Counted from the stretch's first letter, positions 46,310 through 55,193 are shown. The stretch is 64,000 nucleotides of DNA from JACKCR01 sp041390305 (GCA_041390305.1 JAWKQE010000007.1:124001-188000), one strand, 5' to 3'. Numbers and translations: made by a program. The notes: generated by a model from the letters alone, not told the origin.

Positions 46310-46568
46310 GGGGTCGATGCGGTAAGGTGCTGTCGAGTTGTGAGTTACGATCACTCTCGGTGCTCCGGCCCCACTGTATCCCCGCGCTCCGCCCTAAGTA
46401 GATCCACCTACAGCGGGCAAACCCTGTATCGAACCCCTCCTGAACCGACTCTGCTCGATCAACCAAACGTGGCCCATTGGGGAAGAGCGAGACCCGAGCC
46501 TAGGCATCGTTTCGTCCTCGTTTCGGTGTGCCACGGGGGCCGGACAAGGAACGGCAGGAGGATCCATC

Positions 46569-48071
46569 ATGTACCGTCCGAACCGCACAGCCCTCGTGCT
46601 GTCGCTCTGCTTGGCCAGCCCACTCGTGCTGGTCGGGCGCTCGCTCGTCAGGGCAGAGGAGCGGCCGCCGCTGGGGGACTACATCGTACTGAGTTGGAAC
46701 GATCTCGGCATGCACTGCATGAACGAGACGCACGAGAAGTTCTCGATTCTTCCCCCCTACAACAACATCTATGCGCAGGTGATTCAGCGCGGTGACGCCA
46801 ACAACCTGCCGCAGGTGCTCGATCAGGGTGTCACGGTCGAGTACTCGATTCCCGGGAACACGTACTCCGTCGGCAAGACCGACTTCTGGACCTACGCTTT
46901 CGATCTCTTCGGGGTCAATCTTCCGGACGACATCGGACTGACCGGGAAGGGCCTCACGGGTGAACTCGATCCGGTCAGCGGCCGCTTCGTCGCCGAAGGT
47001 GTGCCGATCACTCCGTTCCCGGATGCGACTCCGTCGACCGAGGATCCCTACCAGCAGGCCGAGCTCATCGCCCGTGATGGTTCGGGGACCATCCTCGCCG
47101 AGAGCGCTCCCGTGCTTCCGGTGTCGACCGAACTGCGTTGTGTCTCCTCGGGCTGCCACTCGAGCGAACAGGCGATTCTCAATGCGCACGAGAGGGAGCA
47201 GGGGTTCGACCCGAACAACACCCCCATCCTCTGTGCGGGCTGCCACGCGTCGCCGGCGCTGGGCACCCAAGGGAACCAGGAGGCGTTCTACTTCTCCTTC
47301 CGGATCCACGACCAGCACAAGTTCCTCGACGAGACGCTGCCCGGTATCGATGGCTGCTACAAGTGCCACCCCGGTGTCCATGCGCGCTGCCTGCGCGGGA
47401 CCATGGGGACGGACTTCGGCCTCGAGTGTCAGGACTGTCACGGGAACATGCGGACTGTGTCCCGCTCCATCGAGCAAGGGCGCGTGCCGTGGCTGAACGA
47501 GCCCCGCTGCGAGACGTGCCACACGTCGCAGTTCGGTGAGCAGCCCGGACAGCTCTACCGTCTCAGCACGGGCCACGGTGGCGTCATGTGCTCCGGCTGC
47601 CACAACAGCCCGCACGCGATCTACCCGAGCGGTCTCGATCGCGACAACGCGAACGTCGTCGCCCTCCAGGGCTCGGCGGGAACGCTGTCCGACTGCACCG
47701 TCTGTCACGGTGTGACCCCGAGTGGCGCTGGTCCTCACGGGATCATGAGCACGTCGGACGTCGCGGACGGCAACGGCCTCGAAGCGGAGATCCTGAACGG
47801 CGTCCAGCCGATCGCGGTCATGCCGAACCCGGTCGTGGACTCGGCCCGTTTCTCGATCCCGGCCGGGGATGGCGACGAGGGCAAGCTCCTCGTGTTCGAC
47901 GCCTCCGGACGGACGCTCGCTCTCTACAAGCCGCACCGCGCCGGCGACGGCTCCCTCTTCGTGGACTGGGAAGCCGAAGGCCGGAAGGGTGAGAAGGTCG
48001 GCCCCGGGGTCTACTTCGTACGCTGGCAGAACGGCGTCCGGAAGGCCGGCGGCAAGGTCGTCGTGAGGTGA
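46569..48071 (+). CDS. Secreted multiheme c-type cytochrome with C-terminal sorting domain
   Basis: A 500-residue exported electron-transfer protein. Signal peptide to about 30, then a beta-rich domain (35-180, starting YIVLSWNDLGMHCMNETHEK). The heme region (about 195-385) has six CXXCH motifs (CAGCH, CYKCH, CQDCH, CETCH, CSGCH, CTVCH) and one CVSSGCH of CX4CH form. The C-terminus is a sorting module: VMPNPVVDSARF, VDWEAEGRKGEKVGPGVYFV, tail KVVVR. Partners and potential are unknown. AGGAGG precedes the ATG. The upstream 258 bp shows an inverted repeat GTGA-N7-TCAC (46340-46354), one base wider than a CRP site. Confidence 0.85.
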   Translation: MYRPNRTALVLSLCLASPLVLVGRSLVRAEERPPLGDYIVLSWNDLGMHCMNETHEKFSILPPYNNIYAQVIQRGDANNLPQVLDQGVTVEYSIPGNTYSVGKTDFWTYAFDLFGVNLPDDIGLTGKGLTGELDPVSGRFVAEGVPITPFPDATPSTEDPYQQAELIARDGSGTILAESAPVLPVSTELRCVSSGCHSSEQAILNAHEREQGFDPNNTPILCAGCHASPALGTQGNQEAFYFSFRIHDQHKFLDETLPGIDGCYKCHPGVHARCLRGTMGTDFGLECQDCHGNMRTVSRSIEQGRVPWLNEPRCETCHTSQFGEQPGQLYRLSTGHGGVMCSGCHNSPHAIYPSGLDRDNANVVALQGSAGTLSDCTVCHGVTPSGAGPHGIMSTSDVADGNGLEAEILNGVQPIAVMPNPVVDSARFSIPAGDGDEGKLLVFDASGRTLALYKPHRAGDGSLFVDWEAEGRKGEKVGPGVYFVRWQNGVRKAGGKVVVR

Positions 48072-48076
48072 TGTAG

Positions 48077-48134
48077 CGGGCGGCTAGGCCGGCCAGCGCG
48101 GGGCGAGCCCGTTCCGGAAGGCCAACGCCGCCCG
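48077..48134 (+). terminator. Hairpin after the multiheme cytochrome gene
   Basis: CGGGCGGC (48077-48084) pairs with GCCGCCCG (48127-48134) around a GC-rich loop containing GGCCGGCC. Starts 6 bp after the stop. No T tract; a factor-dependent end is more likely than an intrinsic one. Confidence 0.35.
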
Positions 48135-48216
48135 TTGCGATTCGGGTAGGCCAGCCCCATTCGGACCTCTCGAGTCGCCCTCGTCCGCGTGGCTGGCGAG
48201 CCCCCGGACTTGGACA

Positions 48217-48282
48217 GAACGATCAATCGTTCGTGTGGCGCCCCTCTCTTGGTCGACTCAGGACGACCAGGCGGGGGGCGCC
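48217..48282 (+). repeat. Inverted repeat and two-part hairpin upstream of ffh
   Basis: GAACGAT (48217-48223) and ATCGTTC (48226-48232) form a perfect 7-bp palindrome with a 2-bp centre. Directly after it GGCGCCCC (48237-48244) pairs with GGGGCGCC (48275-48282), enclosing TGGTCG (48250-48255) with CGACCA (48264-48269). It lies in a 314-bp region without genes. Function unknown: operator, small RNA or the end of an upstream transcript. Confidence 0.45.
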
Positions 48283-48296
48283 GGCGTTTCCGGACC

Positions 48297-48326
48297 TTGT
48301 GGATCCGGGAGCCCTGGTGCTATCCT
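48297..48326 (+). promoter_or_regulatory. Candidate promoter of the ffh operon
   Basis: TTGTGG (48297-48302) and TATCCT (48321-48326) are 18 bp apart, about 60 bp before the ffh start. Both boxes are moderate matches to the sigma-70 consensus. Confidence 0.4.
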
Positions 48327-48385
48327 CCCCGTTTTGCGTACCTCCACCGACGGGGGTGCGAAGGAACTGCTACGCCCAAACCGTA

Positions 48386-49714
48386 ATGTTCGACCAACTA
48401 TCGAAAAAGCTCGAAGGCGTCTTCAAGACGCTTCGGGGTCACGGCACGCTGACCGAGGAGAACATCCGCGAGTCGATGCGTGAGGTTCGTCGTGCGCTGC
48501 TCGAAGCGGACGTCAACTTCCAGGTGGCCAAAGAGTTCGTCAAGAAGGTCGAAGAGCGTGCGGTCGGCACCGAAACGCTTCGGACGCTGAAGCCGGGCGA
48601 GCACGTCATCAAGATCGTCCACGACGTTCTCGTCGAGACGCTCGGCAGCACGACGTCGGAACTCGTCGAGTCCAAGCAGAAGCCGACACGGATTCTGATC
48701 GTCGGTCTCCAGGGTTCGGGAAAGACGACGTTCAGTGCGAAGCTCGCACACTACCTCCGCAAGCAGCGGAAGAAGAACGCGCTCATGGCGGCCTGCGACG
48801 TCTATCGACCCGCGGCCATGGATCAGCTCGCGAGCCTCGGGAAGCAGATCGACGTGCCCGTGCACCTCGAGCAAGGCGAAACCGACGCGGTCGGCATCGC
48901 GAAGCGGGCGCTCGAGGAAGCGCGGACCAAGGGACGCGACTATCTCCTCGTCGATACGGCGGGACGTCTCCACATCGACGACGCGATGATGGACGAGCTC
49001 GTGCGGATGAAGAAAGAGATCCAGCCGCACCAGGTCGTGCTCGTCGTCGACGGTATGACCGGGCAGGACGCGATCACCGTCGCCGAGACCTTCCATGCGA
49101 AGCTCGGCATCGACGGACTCGTACTCTCGAAGATGGATGGCGACGCGCGCGGTGGCGCCGCGCTCTCCATCCGTGCCGTCACCGGCATTCCGATCTTCTT
49201 CATCGGAACCGGTGAAACCCCGAAGGCGCTCGACGTCTTCCATCCGGACCGTCTCGCCCAGCGCATCCTGGGCATGGGAGACATCGTCAGCCTGGCCGAG
49301 CGCGCCCAGGCCGAGGTGACGGAGGAAGAGGCGGCTGAGCTCGAAGAGCGGATGAGGAAGGAGACCTTCTCTCTCGAGGACTTCCTCGGCCAGCTCAAGA
49401 AGATACGGAAGATGGGGCCGCTCACGGATCTCATGAAGATGATCCCCGGCCTTTCGAACCAGCTCCCCGAGAACTTCCAGATCGACGAGAAGCAGATCAA
49501 TCGCGTTCAGGCGATGATCCAATCGATGACCCTGGAAGAGCGCCACCGTCCCGAGCTCATCGATACGAGCCGGCGTCGGCGGATCGCGAAGGGGAGCGGT
49601 ACGTCCAATGCGGACGTGAAGAAGCTGATCTCGGACTTCCTCCAGATGCGGAAGATGATGGGACAGCTGACGAGGATGGGTCCGAAAGAGTTGATGAAGA
49701 TGGCGAAGCGCTGA
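48386..49714 (+). CDS. ffh: Signal recognition particle protein Ffh (SRP54)
   Basis: A 442-residue GTPase that targets nascent membrane proteins with SRP RNA and FtsY. N domain (MFDQLSKKLEGVFKTLRG), G domain with GLQGSGKTTFSAKLA, DVYRPAAMDQL, DTAGRLHIDD, LSKMDGDARGGAALS, and a Met-rich M domain from about 325 (KKIRKMGPLTDLMKMIPG, SRRRRIAKGSGTS for RNA binding). Starts the run ffh-rpsP-khpA-rimM-trmD-rplS. No 4.5S RNA was found nearby. Confidence 0.97.
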   Translation: MFDQLSKKLEGVFKTLRGHGTLTEENIRESMREVRRALLEADVNFQVAKEFVKKVEERAVGTETLRTLKPGEHVIKIVHDVLVETLGSTTSELVESKQKPTRILIVGLQGSGKTTFSAKLAHYLRKQRKKNALMAACDVYRPAAMDQLASLGKQIDVPVHLEQGETDAVGIAKRALEEARTKGRDYLLVDTAGRLHIDDAMMDELVRMKKEIQPHQVVLVVDGMTGQDAITVAETFHAKLGIDGLVLSKMDGDARGGAALSIRAVTGIPIFFIGTGETPKALDVFHPDRLAQRILGMGDIVSLAERAQAEVTEEEAAELEERMRKETFSLEDFLGQLKKIRKMGPLTDLMKMIPGLSNQLPENFQIDEKQINRVQAMIQSMTLEERHRPELIDTSRRRRIAKGSGTSNADVKKLISDFLQMRKMMGQLTRMGPKELMKMAKR

Positions 49715-49775
49715 CGCGCGTCGCTCGGGAGCCCGTTCGTGGGCTCGTATGGACAGGCCTGAAGGAGGTGACTGA

Positions 49776-50105
49776 ATGGCCACAATGATCCGCATGCAGC
49801 GTGCTGGCGCGCGGAATCACCCGGCCTACCGGATCGTGGTGACTCACTCGCGTAGCCCGCGGGATGGGCGGTTCATCGAGAAGGTCGGCTACTACAACCC
49901 GACGCAGAACCCGATCATGCTCCAATTCGACGAGGAGCGGATCGAGTACTGGCTGTCTCAGGGCGCGAAGTGCTCCGAGTCCGTTGCGACGCTCTACAAG
50001 CGTCAGCGCGCGGGGAAGGTCGGCGAGCTGACCGGTCGTCCGAAGTTCAAGGAGCGGAAGGCGGCCAAGAAGGCGGCGGCGAAGGCCGGCGGCGGTGAGG
50101 AGTAG
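49776..50105 (+). CDS. rpsP: 30S ribosomal protein S16
   Basis: A 109-residue ribosomal protein: MIRMQRAGARNHPAYRIVVT, SPRDGRFIEKVGYYNP and an Ala/Lys-rich C-terminal tail (KAAKKAAAKAGGGEE). A near-perfect Shine-Dalgarno AAGGAGGTG lies just before ATG 49776, fitting high expression. Second gene of the ffh-rplS run. Confidence 0.97.
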   Translation: MATMIRMQRAGARNHPAYRIVVTHSRSPRDGRFIEKVGYYNPTQNPIMLQFDEERIEYWLSQGAKCSESVATLYKRQRAGKVGELTGRPKFKERKAAKKAAAKAGGGEE

Positions 50106-50108
50106 TCG

Positions 50109-50360
50109 ATGACGGCAGGAACCCCGGACCTCAAGGGGATGATCGAGTACGTGAGCAAGGCTCTGGTCGACGAACCAGACCAGGTCGACGTCCAGGTCGT
50201 TCAAGGGGATCGGACCACGGTCTACGAGCTCCGGGTTGCGGAGACGGACCTCGGCAAGCTCATCGGGAAGAACGGCCGCACGATTCGTGCGGTGCGTACG
50301 CTCCTTTCCGCTGCTGCGGCCGGTTCGGAAGAACGCCCGGTTCTCGAGGTGTTGGAGTAG
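50109..50360 (+). CDS. khpA: KH domain RNA-binding protein KhpA (YlqC)
   Basis: An 83-residue single KH-domain protein with the GXXG loop in LIGKNGRTIRAVRTLL. KhpA pairs with KhpB and binds RNA, affecting cell length and sRNA use in Gram-positives. It sits between rpsP and rimM, its standard place, 3 bp after rpsP. Confidence 0.93.
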   Translation: MTAGTPDLKGMIEYVSKALVDEPDQVDVQVVQGDRTTVYELRVAETDLGKLIGKNGRTIRAVRTLLSAAAAGSEERPVLEVLE

Positions 50361-50364
50361 GCGC

Positions 50365-51102
50365 GTGTCCCGTGTCGTAGTCGGGCGGATCGTGAAGCCG
50401 TTCGGAGTGCGAGGAGAAGTCATCGTCGCTCCGACAGGGGAAGACCCCGCGCGCTTCGCTCGGGGTGAGCGGCTCTACGTCGAACCGGTCGGTGACGAAG
50501 CCCTCGAGGTCCGCGTGTCGCGGATCCGAACCGGCAACGTCACCGTGGCTTTCGAAGGGGTCGACGACAGAGACGAGGCGGAACAGCTCATCGGCATCGT
50601 GCTCCATCAGGAAGAGGAGAAGTTGCCGTCCCTGCCGGACGGAGCCTTCTACCACTTCCAGCTCATCGGCCTCTCGGTCGAGCGGGAAGATGGGACGGTG
50701 CTGGGCGAGGTCGTCCGCGTACACGAGCTGCCGAGTTCGGACGTGCTCGAGGTGCGTGGTGGGGATCACGAGTGGATGATCCCTCGAAAGGACGAGTTCG
50801 TCGCGTCGATCGACATCGAGGCCGGGCGGATCGTGCTCTCGGCGCGAGACGACCTCCTCGAGGCCGTCGGGCAGTTGCGGACGGGCAAGGAGTCGCGCGG
50901 GAAGATCAGACAGCGCGCGCGGACCGAGGCCAGACGCAAGGCTCTGGAAGCGAGAGACGCGAAGCGGGAAGAGCAGAGGAAGGAAGAGGAGCGGACCCAG
51001 GCGGAACGCGAGGCGAGAGACCTCGACGTGGACGGGTGGAACGAAGACCTCGCGAAGGGTCGGACTGCCCCACTCGAGGGGAGCGACGGGCCGGAGAGAT
51101 GA
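50365..51102 (+). CDS. rimM: Ribosome maturation factor RimM with charged C-terminal extension
   Basis: 30S assembly factor acting with S19. N-terminal domain VVVGRIVKPFGVRGEVIVAP, linker and PRC-barrel-like C domain (LPDGAFYHFQLIGLSVERED, EVRGGDHEWMIPRKDEF). Homologues stop at about 170; this one is 245 residues, the extra 70 being an Arg/Glu-rich, probably helical tail (RRKALEARDAKREEQRKEEE). GTG start at 50365, 4 bp after khpA; overlaps trmD by ATGA. Confidence 0.93.
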   Translation: MSRVVVGRIVKPFGVRGEVIVAPTGEDPARFARGERLYVEPVGDEALEVRVSRIRTGNVTVAFEGVDDRDEAEQLIGIVLHQEEEKLPSLPDGAFYHFQLIGLSVEREDGTVLGEVVRVHELPSSDVLEVRGGDHEWMIPRKDEFVASIDIEAGRIVLSARDDLLEAVGQLRTGKESRGKIRQRARTEARRKALEARDAKREEQRKEEERTQAEREARDLDVDGWNEDLAKGRTAPLEGSDGPER

Positions 51103-51853
51103 CGACGGTTCCGGAGCTTCGGATCAGCATCCTGACCGGATTCCCTCGCATGTTCGAGGGGCCGCTCGACGAAGGGATGCTCCGGGTCGCGCAGAAGATG
51201 GGCAAAGTGGACATCCGGATCGTCCACTTGAGAGAGTTCACGGAGGACGTCCACCGGACGATCGACGACTCGCCCTACGGGGGCGGTCCGGGGATGGTTC
51301 TCAAGATTGAGCCGGTGGTGCGGGCACTCGAATCCCTCCCGCCACCGTTGGGCGGCCGCCGCGAGGTGGTCCTCCTCACCCCCCAGGGGGAGAGGCTCGA
51401 TCAGAAGGGGGTTCGGACACTGCTCGAGGCGAGGGACGTGGTCCTGGTCTTCGGGCGGTACAAAGGGATCGACGATCGGATCCGGGAGTTCGTGACCCGG
51501 GAGATCTCGATCGGGGACTACATCCTCTCCGGGGAGAGCCGGCCGCCCTCATCGTGGCCGACGCCCTCACGAGGCTGGTCCCGGGAGTGCTGGGAGACAT
51601 GGAGTCCGCGGAAGGAGATTCCTTCGAGCGGACGATCCTCGATTCGGGGTACTATACTCGGCCGGAGGATTTTCGGGGTCTCAAGGTCCCCGAGGTCTAC
51701 CTGTCCGGGCATCACAAGCGGATCGAGGAGGCCCGGAGGCGCGACGCGCTCCTTCGGACCTTGGAGCGGAGGCCGGACCTCCTGGAGGAGGCGCCGCTCA
51801 GCAACGAAGAGGTGCGGTGGCTCCGTACCCAAGGGTGGGAGCCGCACCGATAG
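51099..51853 (+). CDS. trmD: tRNA (guanine-37-N1)-methyltransferase, frameshifted
   Basis: Knotted (SPOUT) enzyme making m1G37. First part: LRISILTGFPRMFEGPLDEG, DDSPYGGGPGMVLKIEP, FGRYKGIDDRIREFV, SIGDYILSG. Second part, in another frame: ADALTRLVPGVLGDMESAEG, DSGYYTRPEDFRGLKVPEVY, LSGHHKRIEEARR. They join if one G is added to the GGGG at 51531-51534, restoring LSGGEPAALIVADALTRL. As written the first frame ends at 51860. TrmD is usually essential, so a sequencing error is likely. Starts inside the rimM stop (ATGA). Confidence 0.92.
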
Positions 51854-51966
51854 CAGGTGATGACGAGCCGACCGGCGGCCGCGAGTGCGGACGAGGAGAG
51901 GTTCTTCGAGGCGACGCGGCGGCCGTGGATGCCGTGACTGACAGAGAGGGATGGAGGGGACGACCG

Positions 51967-52323
51967 ATGGACGTCATGAAGAGTATCGAAGAGGGCCAGC
52001 TGCGCTCGGATCTTCCCGAGTTCGGCCCCGGTGACACGATCCGGGTCATGGTCAAGGTGCGCGAGGGCGAAAAGGAACGTCTCCAGCGCTTCCAGGGCGT
52101 CGTCGTCCAGCGCCGCGGCGCCGGACTCCGTGAGAGCTTCACCGTGCGGAAGGTGTCGGACGGCGTGGGCGTGGAGCGTATCTTCCCGCTCAACTCTCCC
52201 TCCATCGACAGCCTCGAAGTGCTGAAGAGGGGACACGTCCGCCGGTCCAAGATCTACTATCTGCGCGAGCTCAAGGGCAAGAAGGCGCGGATCCGCGAGA
52301 AGCGTCCGGTCAAGAAGGCCTGA
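51967..52323 (+). CDS. rplS: 50S ribosomal protein L19
   Basis: A 118-residue ribosomal protein: MDVMKSIEEGQLRSDLPEFG, PGDTIRVMVKVREGEKERLQ, RFQGVVVQRRGAGLRESFTV and VRRSKIYYLRELKGKKARIR. ATG 51967. Last gene of the ffh-trmD run; rnhB, often next, is absent and a terminator follows. Confidence 0.97.
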   Translation: MDVMKSIEEGQLRSDLPEFGPGDTIRVMVKVREGEKERLQRFQGVVVQRRGAGLRESFTVRKVSDGVGVERIFPLNSPSIDSLEVLKRGHVRRSKIYYLRELKGKKARIREKRPVKKA

Positions 52324-52355
52324 GGCCTCGGTTCACCCTCCTCGAATTCTCCTTG

Positions 52356-52386
52356 GCCCTGGCGTGCTTCCGCGCGCCAGGGCTTT
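52356..52386 (+). terminator. Terminator after rplS
   Basis: Perfect 9-bp stem GCCCTGGCG (52356-52364) with CGCCAGGGC (52375-52383), followed by TTT. It lies 32 bp after the rplS stop and ends the ribosomal run. Confidence 0.65.
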
Positions 52387-52389
52387 CGT

Positions 52390-52524
52390 GTGCGCGGCCC
52401 GAGCCTTCCTCCGAACGGCTTGGCGCGCGCCTTCGCCGAGGATCCGCACGACGAGATGGTCGTGACCGGCTCGGGTGCGATGCACGCGCTCATCAAAGAG
52501 GGGGCGGCGACCCTCTGCTTCTGA
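52390..52524 (+). CDS. Short orphan frame, possibly a gene remnant
   Basis: A 44-codon frame from GTG 52390 with the high-GC third positions of its coding neighbours. Its text is LARAFAEDPHDEMVVTGSGA, continuing MHALIKEGAATLCF before the stop. There is no Shine-Dalgarno and it follows the terminator directly, so it may be the end of a decayed gene rather than an expressed peptide. I do not recognise it. Confidence 0.2.
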   Translation: MRGPSLPPNGLARAFAEDPHDEMVVTGSGAMHALIKEGAATLCF

Positions 52525-52620
52525 GTGGGGAGGCGACGACGCGTCGGCCGGACCCCGGCACGGGACGATGGCCTGGCCGAGGGATGGGACGTGCCTGGCG
52601 CGGAATCGGCCGGTGCATGC

Positions 52621-52683
52621 GAAGAGGTCCGGATCTCTCGCGAGACCCGGACCTCTTCTCTCGAACGGATGCGTTCGCATCCG
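52621..52683. terminator. Two hairpins between convergent rplS and PhoX-like genes
   Basis: GAAGAGGTCCGG (52621-52632) pairs perfectly with CCGGACCTCTTC (52647-52658), with TCTCGCGAGA nested in the loop. CGGATGCG (52666-52673) pairs with CGCATCCG (52676-52683). Either orientation could stop transcription, notably that of the PhoX-like gene ending at 52773. No T tract. The rest of 52524-52772 shows nothing. Confidence 0.45.
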
Positions 52684-52772
52684 CGGTGAACTCGGGACGG
52701 GGACGTGTTCCCATCCGCGTCTCGGCAACCCTCACGCTACTCGTGAATCCACCGCGTCCTCCGATCCGTGGA

Positions 52773-54671
52773 TCAGCGAACCACCATCACCTTCTCGCGG
52801 GCCGTGCCGTTCTCCGTCGCGACGCGGACGAAGTACATTCCCGCCGGGGCCTCACGGCCGGAGTCGTCCTGGCCGTTCCACTCCATCGAGTGGGCACCGG
52901 CGGAGAGGAGACCGGACGCGAGCGAGCGCACCTGGCGGCCGGAAGCGTCGAAGATCGCGATGTCGACGTTCCCGGCGTTCGGGAGCTGGAATGCGACCGT
53001 GGACCGACCAACGCTCGGGTTCGGACCGACCTGGAGCTGGAGGCTCGCGGCGAGATCGAAGTCGACCGACCAGATCGAGTCGAAGTGGCTGCCGAACCCG
53101 CCGCCGCGCTTGGAAGCGAGGAGGATCTGGCCGCCCTGGACGAGGTTCTCGTCCTGGATGACCGGGCCGGTGACGCTGTGCGCCTGGACGTTGAGGATGA
53201 GGAGCGTCTCGGCCGGACGCGGCTCGAAGAGGTTCGTCACGTCGAGGACGCCCGACGACTCCCAGTTGCCGATGTCGGTCGGGTCCGTGTCGACCTGACC
53301 TGTCGGCACGGCGCTCCGATCCATCTCGAGGACGCGCTTCATCTGACCGTTGCCGGCGTCGTACTCCCAGACGGATGCTTCCGCACCGCTCTCGCCGCCG
53401 AAGAGGCTGCCGGGCGTGGTGGAGCGGTCCTCCTGGAAGTAGATCTTGCCGTTCCCCGACCACGTCAGGTTGTCCGGGCTACGGAGACCGTAATCCGGGC
53501 CCTGGAACTGACCAGCGCCCGCGTCGTCCGCGTCGTAGATGATCGTCGCGCTGGCCGTCATCACCTCGCCGAAGTCGACGTCGAAGATGTAGCACGTACC
53601 CCAGTTGTCCGACGGGTAGGAGCTACCACGGCCGGTCGAGGCCATGGCGAAGACCGTGCCGTCGTTCGGGCTCGTGGCGACGTCCTCGGGACGAGAGAAC
53701 TGGAACGCGCCCGCCGCGGCGGCCATTCCGTCCTGCGTGTCCTGATTCGCCCAACCCGAGTTGTCGAATCCCGGCATGCCCGCCATGTCCGGCTGGTAGT
53801 GCTCGATCTCGACGAAGGTGCCCGTGGTCGTGCTTCCGGTGCCGTTCCAGTCCTCGACGGACTGGGCGCCGTTGTCCTCGACCCAGACGTAGAGCTTTCC
53901 GTAGGCGAGACCGTTCCGGTCGAGGAAGCTGCCGTCGCCGTTGTAGTTCTTCTCACCAACGAAGAGGAGAAGCGGCGCGCCGCCCCGATCGTCGCCGACG
54001 ACCGCCGCGACCTTGAAGTCGTCGCCGGTATCGAGAAGCGTGCAGGACTCCCAGGCCGCGCGACCCATGGCCGGAGCGCAGTAGAGGATGCCGTTCGCGG
54101 CGTCGAGAGCGAACTCCTGACCCGTTCCGGTTTCCTCACCCGTGAAGAAGATCGTGTCCTCGAGGTTGAACTGGCCGGCGGTGAAGAGGTTCGCGGAGCA
54201 GGGACGGTCGAGCCCGTTCGTGGTCGGCGTATCCGTCTCGGAGATCTGGCTGCCGTCGGTGACGACATCGCCGTAGCGGTCGATGATCATCGAGTACGCA
54301 GGGCCCGCGCCGTCGATCCGGCGCGTCCGGCGGTTGAAGTCGAAGTAGCTGACCCGGCCACCCGTCAGCAGGGTGCCGTTGCCGAGCTCGTAGGCGTACC
54401 CCTGCGTGGCGCCGAGTTCGTGGTTCACGAACACGCGGACGGTGTTGTCATCGTGGAGATAGGCGCCCATTCCGTCCGGAACGCCGACCGGGAGGTAGCC
54501 GTCGATGGCCTCTCCGACCGTCCAGGCCGGAAGGACCTTGAACGATCCCTGCGTGTTCGAGCTCCGATTCGTCATCGCATCTTCGTGCGTCAGGAAGCCC
54601 GCGGAAGCAGCGCCGGCCGTCAAGGCGGCGGCTCCGAGGACGAAAGCCGTCGTCTGGATCACGTTGGACAC
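52773..54671 (-). CDS. Secreted PhoX/DUF839-like protein with C-terminal sorting domain
   Basis: A 632-residue exported protein. Signal peptide (TTAFVLGAAALTAGAASA), then PhoX/DUF839-type motifs: VRVFVNHELGATQGYAYE, LDRPCSANLF, IFFTGEETGTGQEFALD, LAYGKLYVWVEDNG, FSRPEDVATSPNDGTVF and LRSPDNLTWSGNGKIYFQED. PhoX enzymes are calcium/iron phosphatases; here activity is only inferred and the metal set was not checked residue by residue. The end is a sorting module (VGPNPSVGRSTVAF, MEWNGQDDSGREAPAGMYFV, tail KVMVVR). GTG start with AAAGGAA upstream; TTGATGAATCAA (54689-54700) is an inverted repeat near that site. Confidence 0.8.
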   Translation of the reverse strand: MSNVIQTTAFVLGAAALTAGAASAGFLTHEDAMTNRSSNTQGSFKVLPAWTVGEAIDGYLPVGVPDGMGAYLHDDNTVRVFVNHELGATQGYAYELGNGTLLTGGRVSYFDFNRRTRRIDGAGPAYSMIIDRYGDVVTDGSQISETDTPTTNGLDRPCSANLFTAGQFNLEDTIFFTGEETGTGQEFALDAANGILYCAPAMGRAAWESCTLLDTGDDFKVAAVVGDDRGGAPLLLFVGEKNYNGDGSFLDRNGLAYGKLYVWVEDNGAQSVEDWNGTGSTTTGTFVEIEHYQPDMAGMPGFDNSGWANQDTQDGMAAAAGAFQFSRPEDVATSPNDGTVFAMASTGRGSSYPSDNWGTCYIFDVDFGEVMTASATIIYDADDAGAGQFQGPDYGLRSPDNLTWSGNGKIYFQEDRSTTPGSLFGGESGAEASVWEYDAGNGQMKRVLEMDRSAVPTGQVDTDPTDIGNWESSGVLDVTNLFEPRPAETLLILNVQAHSVTGPVIQDENLVQGGQILLASKRGGGFGSHFDSIWSVDFDLAASLQLQVGPNPSVGRSTVAFQLPNAGNVDIAIFDASGRQVRSLASGLLSAGAHSMEWNGQDDSGREAPAGMYFVRVATENGTAREKVMVVR

Positions 54672-55193
54672 GTGTTGGATTCCTTTCGTTGATGAATCAA
54701 GTCCTGCGGACGCGTGGGCGGGGCTTCGGTACCCCGATCGTTCGCGCCGAACTCCGTCGTCCGGAGCTTGGTGCGAACGTGGGCACCCTAGGAGATGTGT
54801 CCGCGGAATTGAGGTGAGTCCTCGGCGAGGACTGTGAGGACGCGGGAACCCGTTGTCGTGGCAGTGCCGTGCGCGGGTGCATTACTTCGGGATGAGGGCG
54901 TTCGTAGGTCGTGTCTGCCATCTCCTCTGCGACGAACTTACAAGGCGCGCGTACGAACTACCAATCGTAGCGGAGTCTGGGCAGGGACCGCGGTGCATGT
55001 GGGCGGCGAATCGTGATGCCTGCAGACTGTGGTGGGCAGTCGACTCCTCCGCCGCGGCGGTGCGACGTTTCCCGGTCCGCACCCGTAACCCGTGCGTTTG
55101 CAGCCATCGCCGGTCGAATCGCGTTCGTTGCGTCTCTACCGCCAGTCGCCGCACTCCTGTCCCGCCGGAGCAGGCCATCGTCCGCACCGTTTC
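54672..55193. other. Long intergenic region between PhoX-like and PRC-barrel genes
   Basis: About 520 bp between divergent genes without a credible coding frame. It holds TTGATGAATCAA (54689-54700) beside the PhoX-like ribosome site and the palindrome AGTCCTCG-G-CGAGGACT (54817-54833). Nothing else recognised before the sigma-54-like element at 55194. Confidence 0.5.

Noticed and set aside
46340..46354. CRP/FNR site upstream of the multiheme cytochrome
   Set aside because: GTGA and TCAC are 7 bp apart instead of 6, and the FNR half-sites do not match; too weak to call.
48108..48130. CCGGAAGG resembling the SRP (4.5S) RNA apical loop near ffh
   Set aside because: The flanking AGG and AGCAGC strands required for the symmetric loop are missing, and no long hairpin surrounds it.
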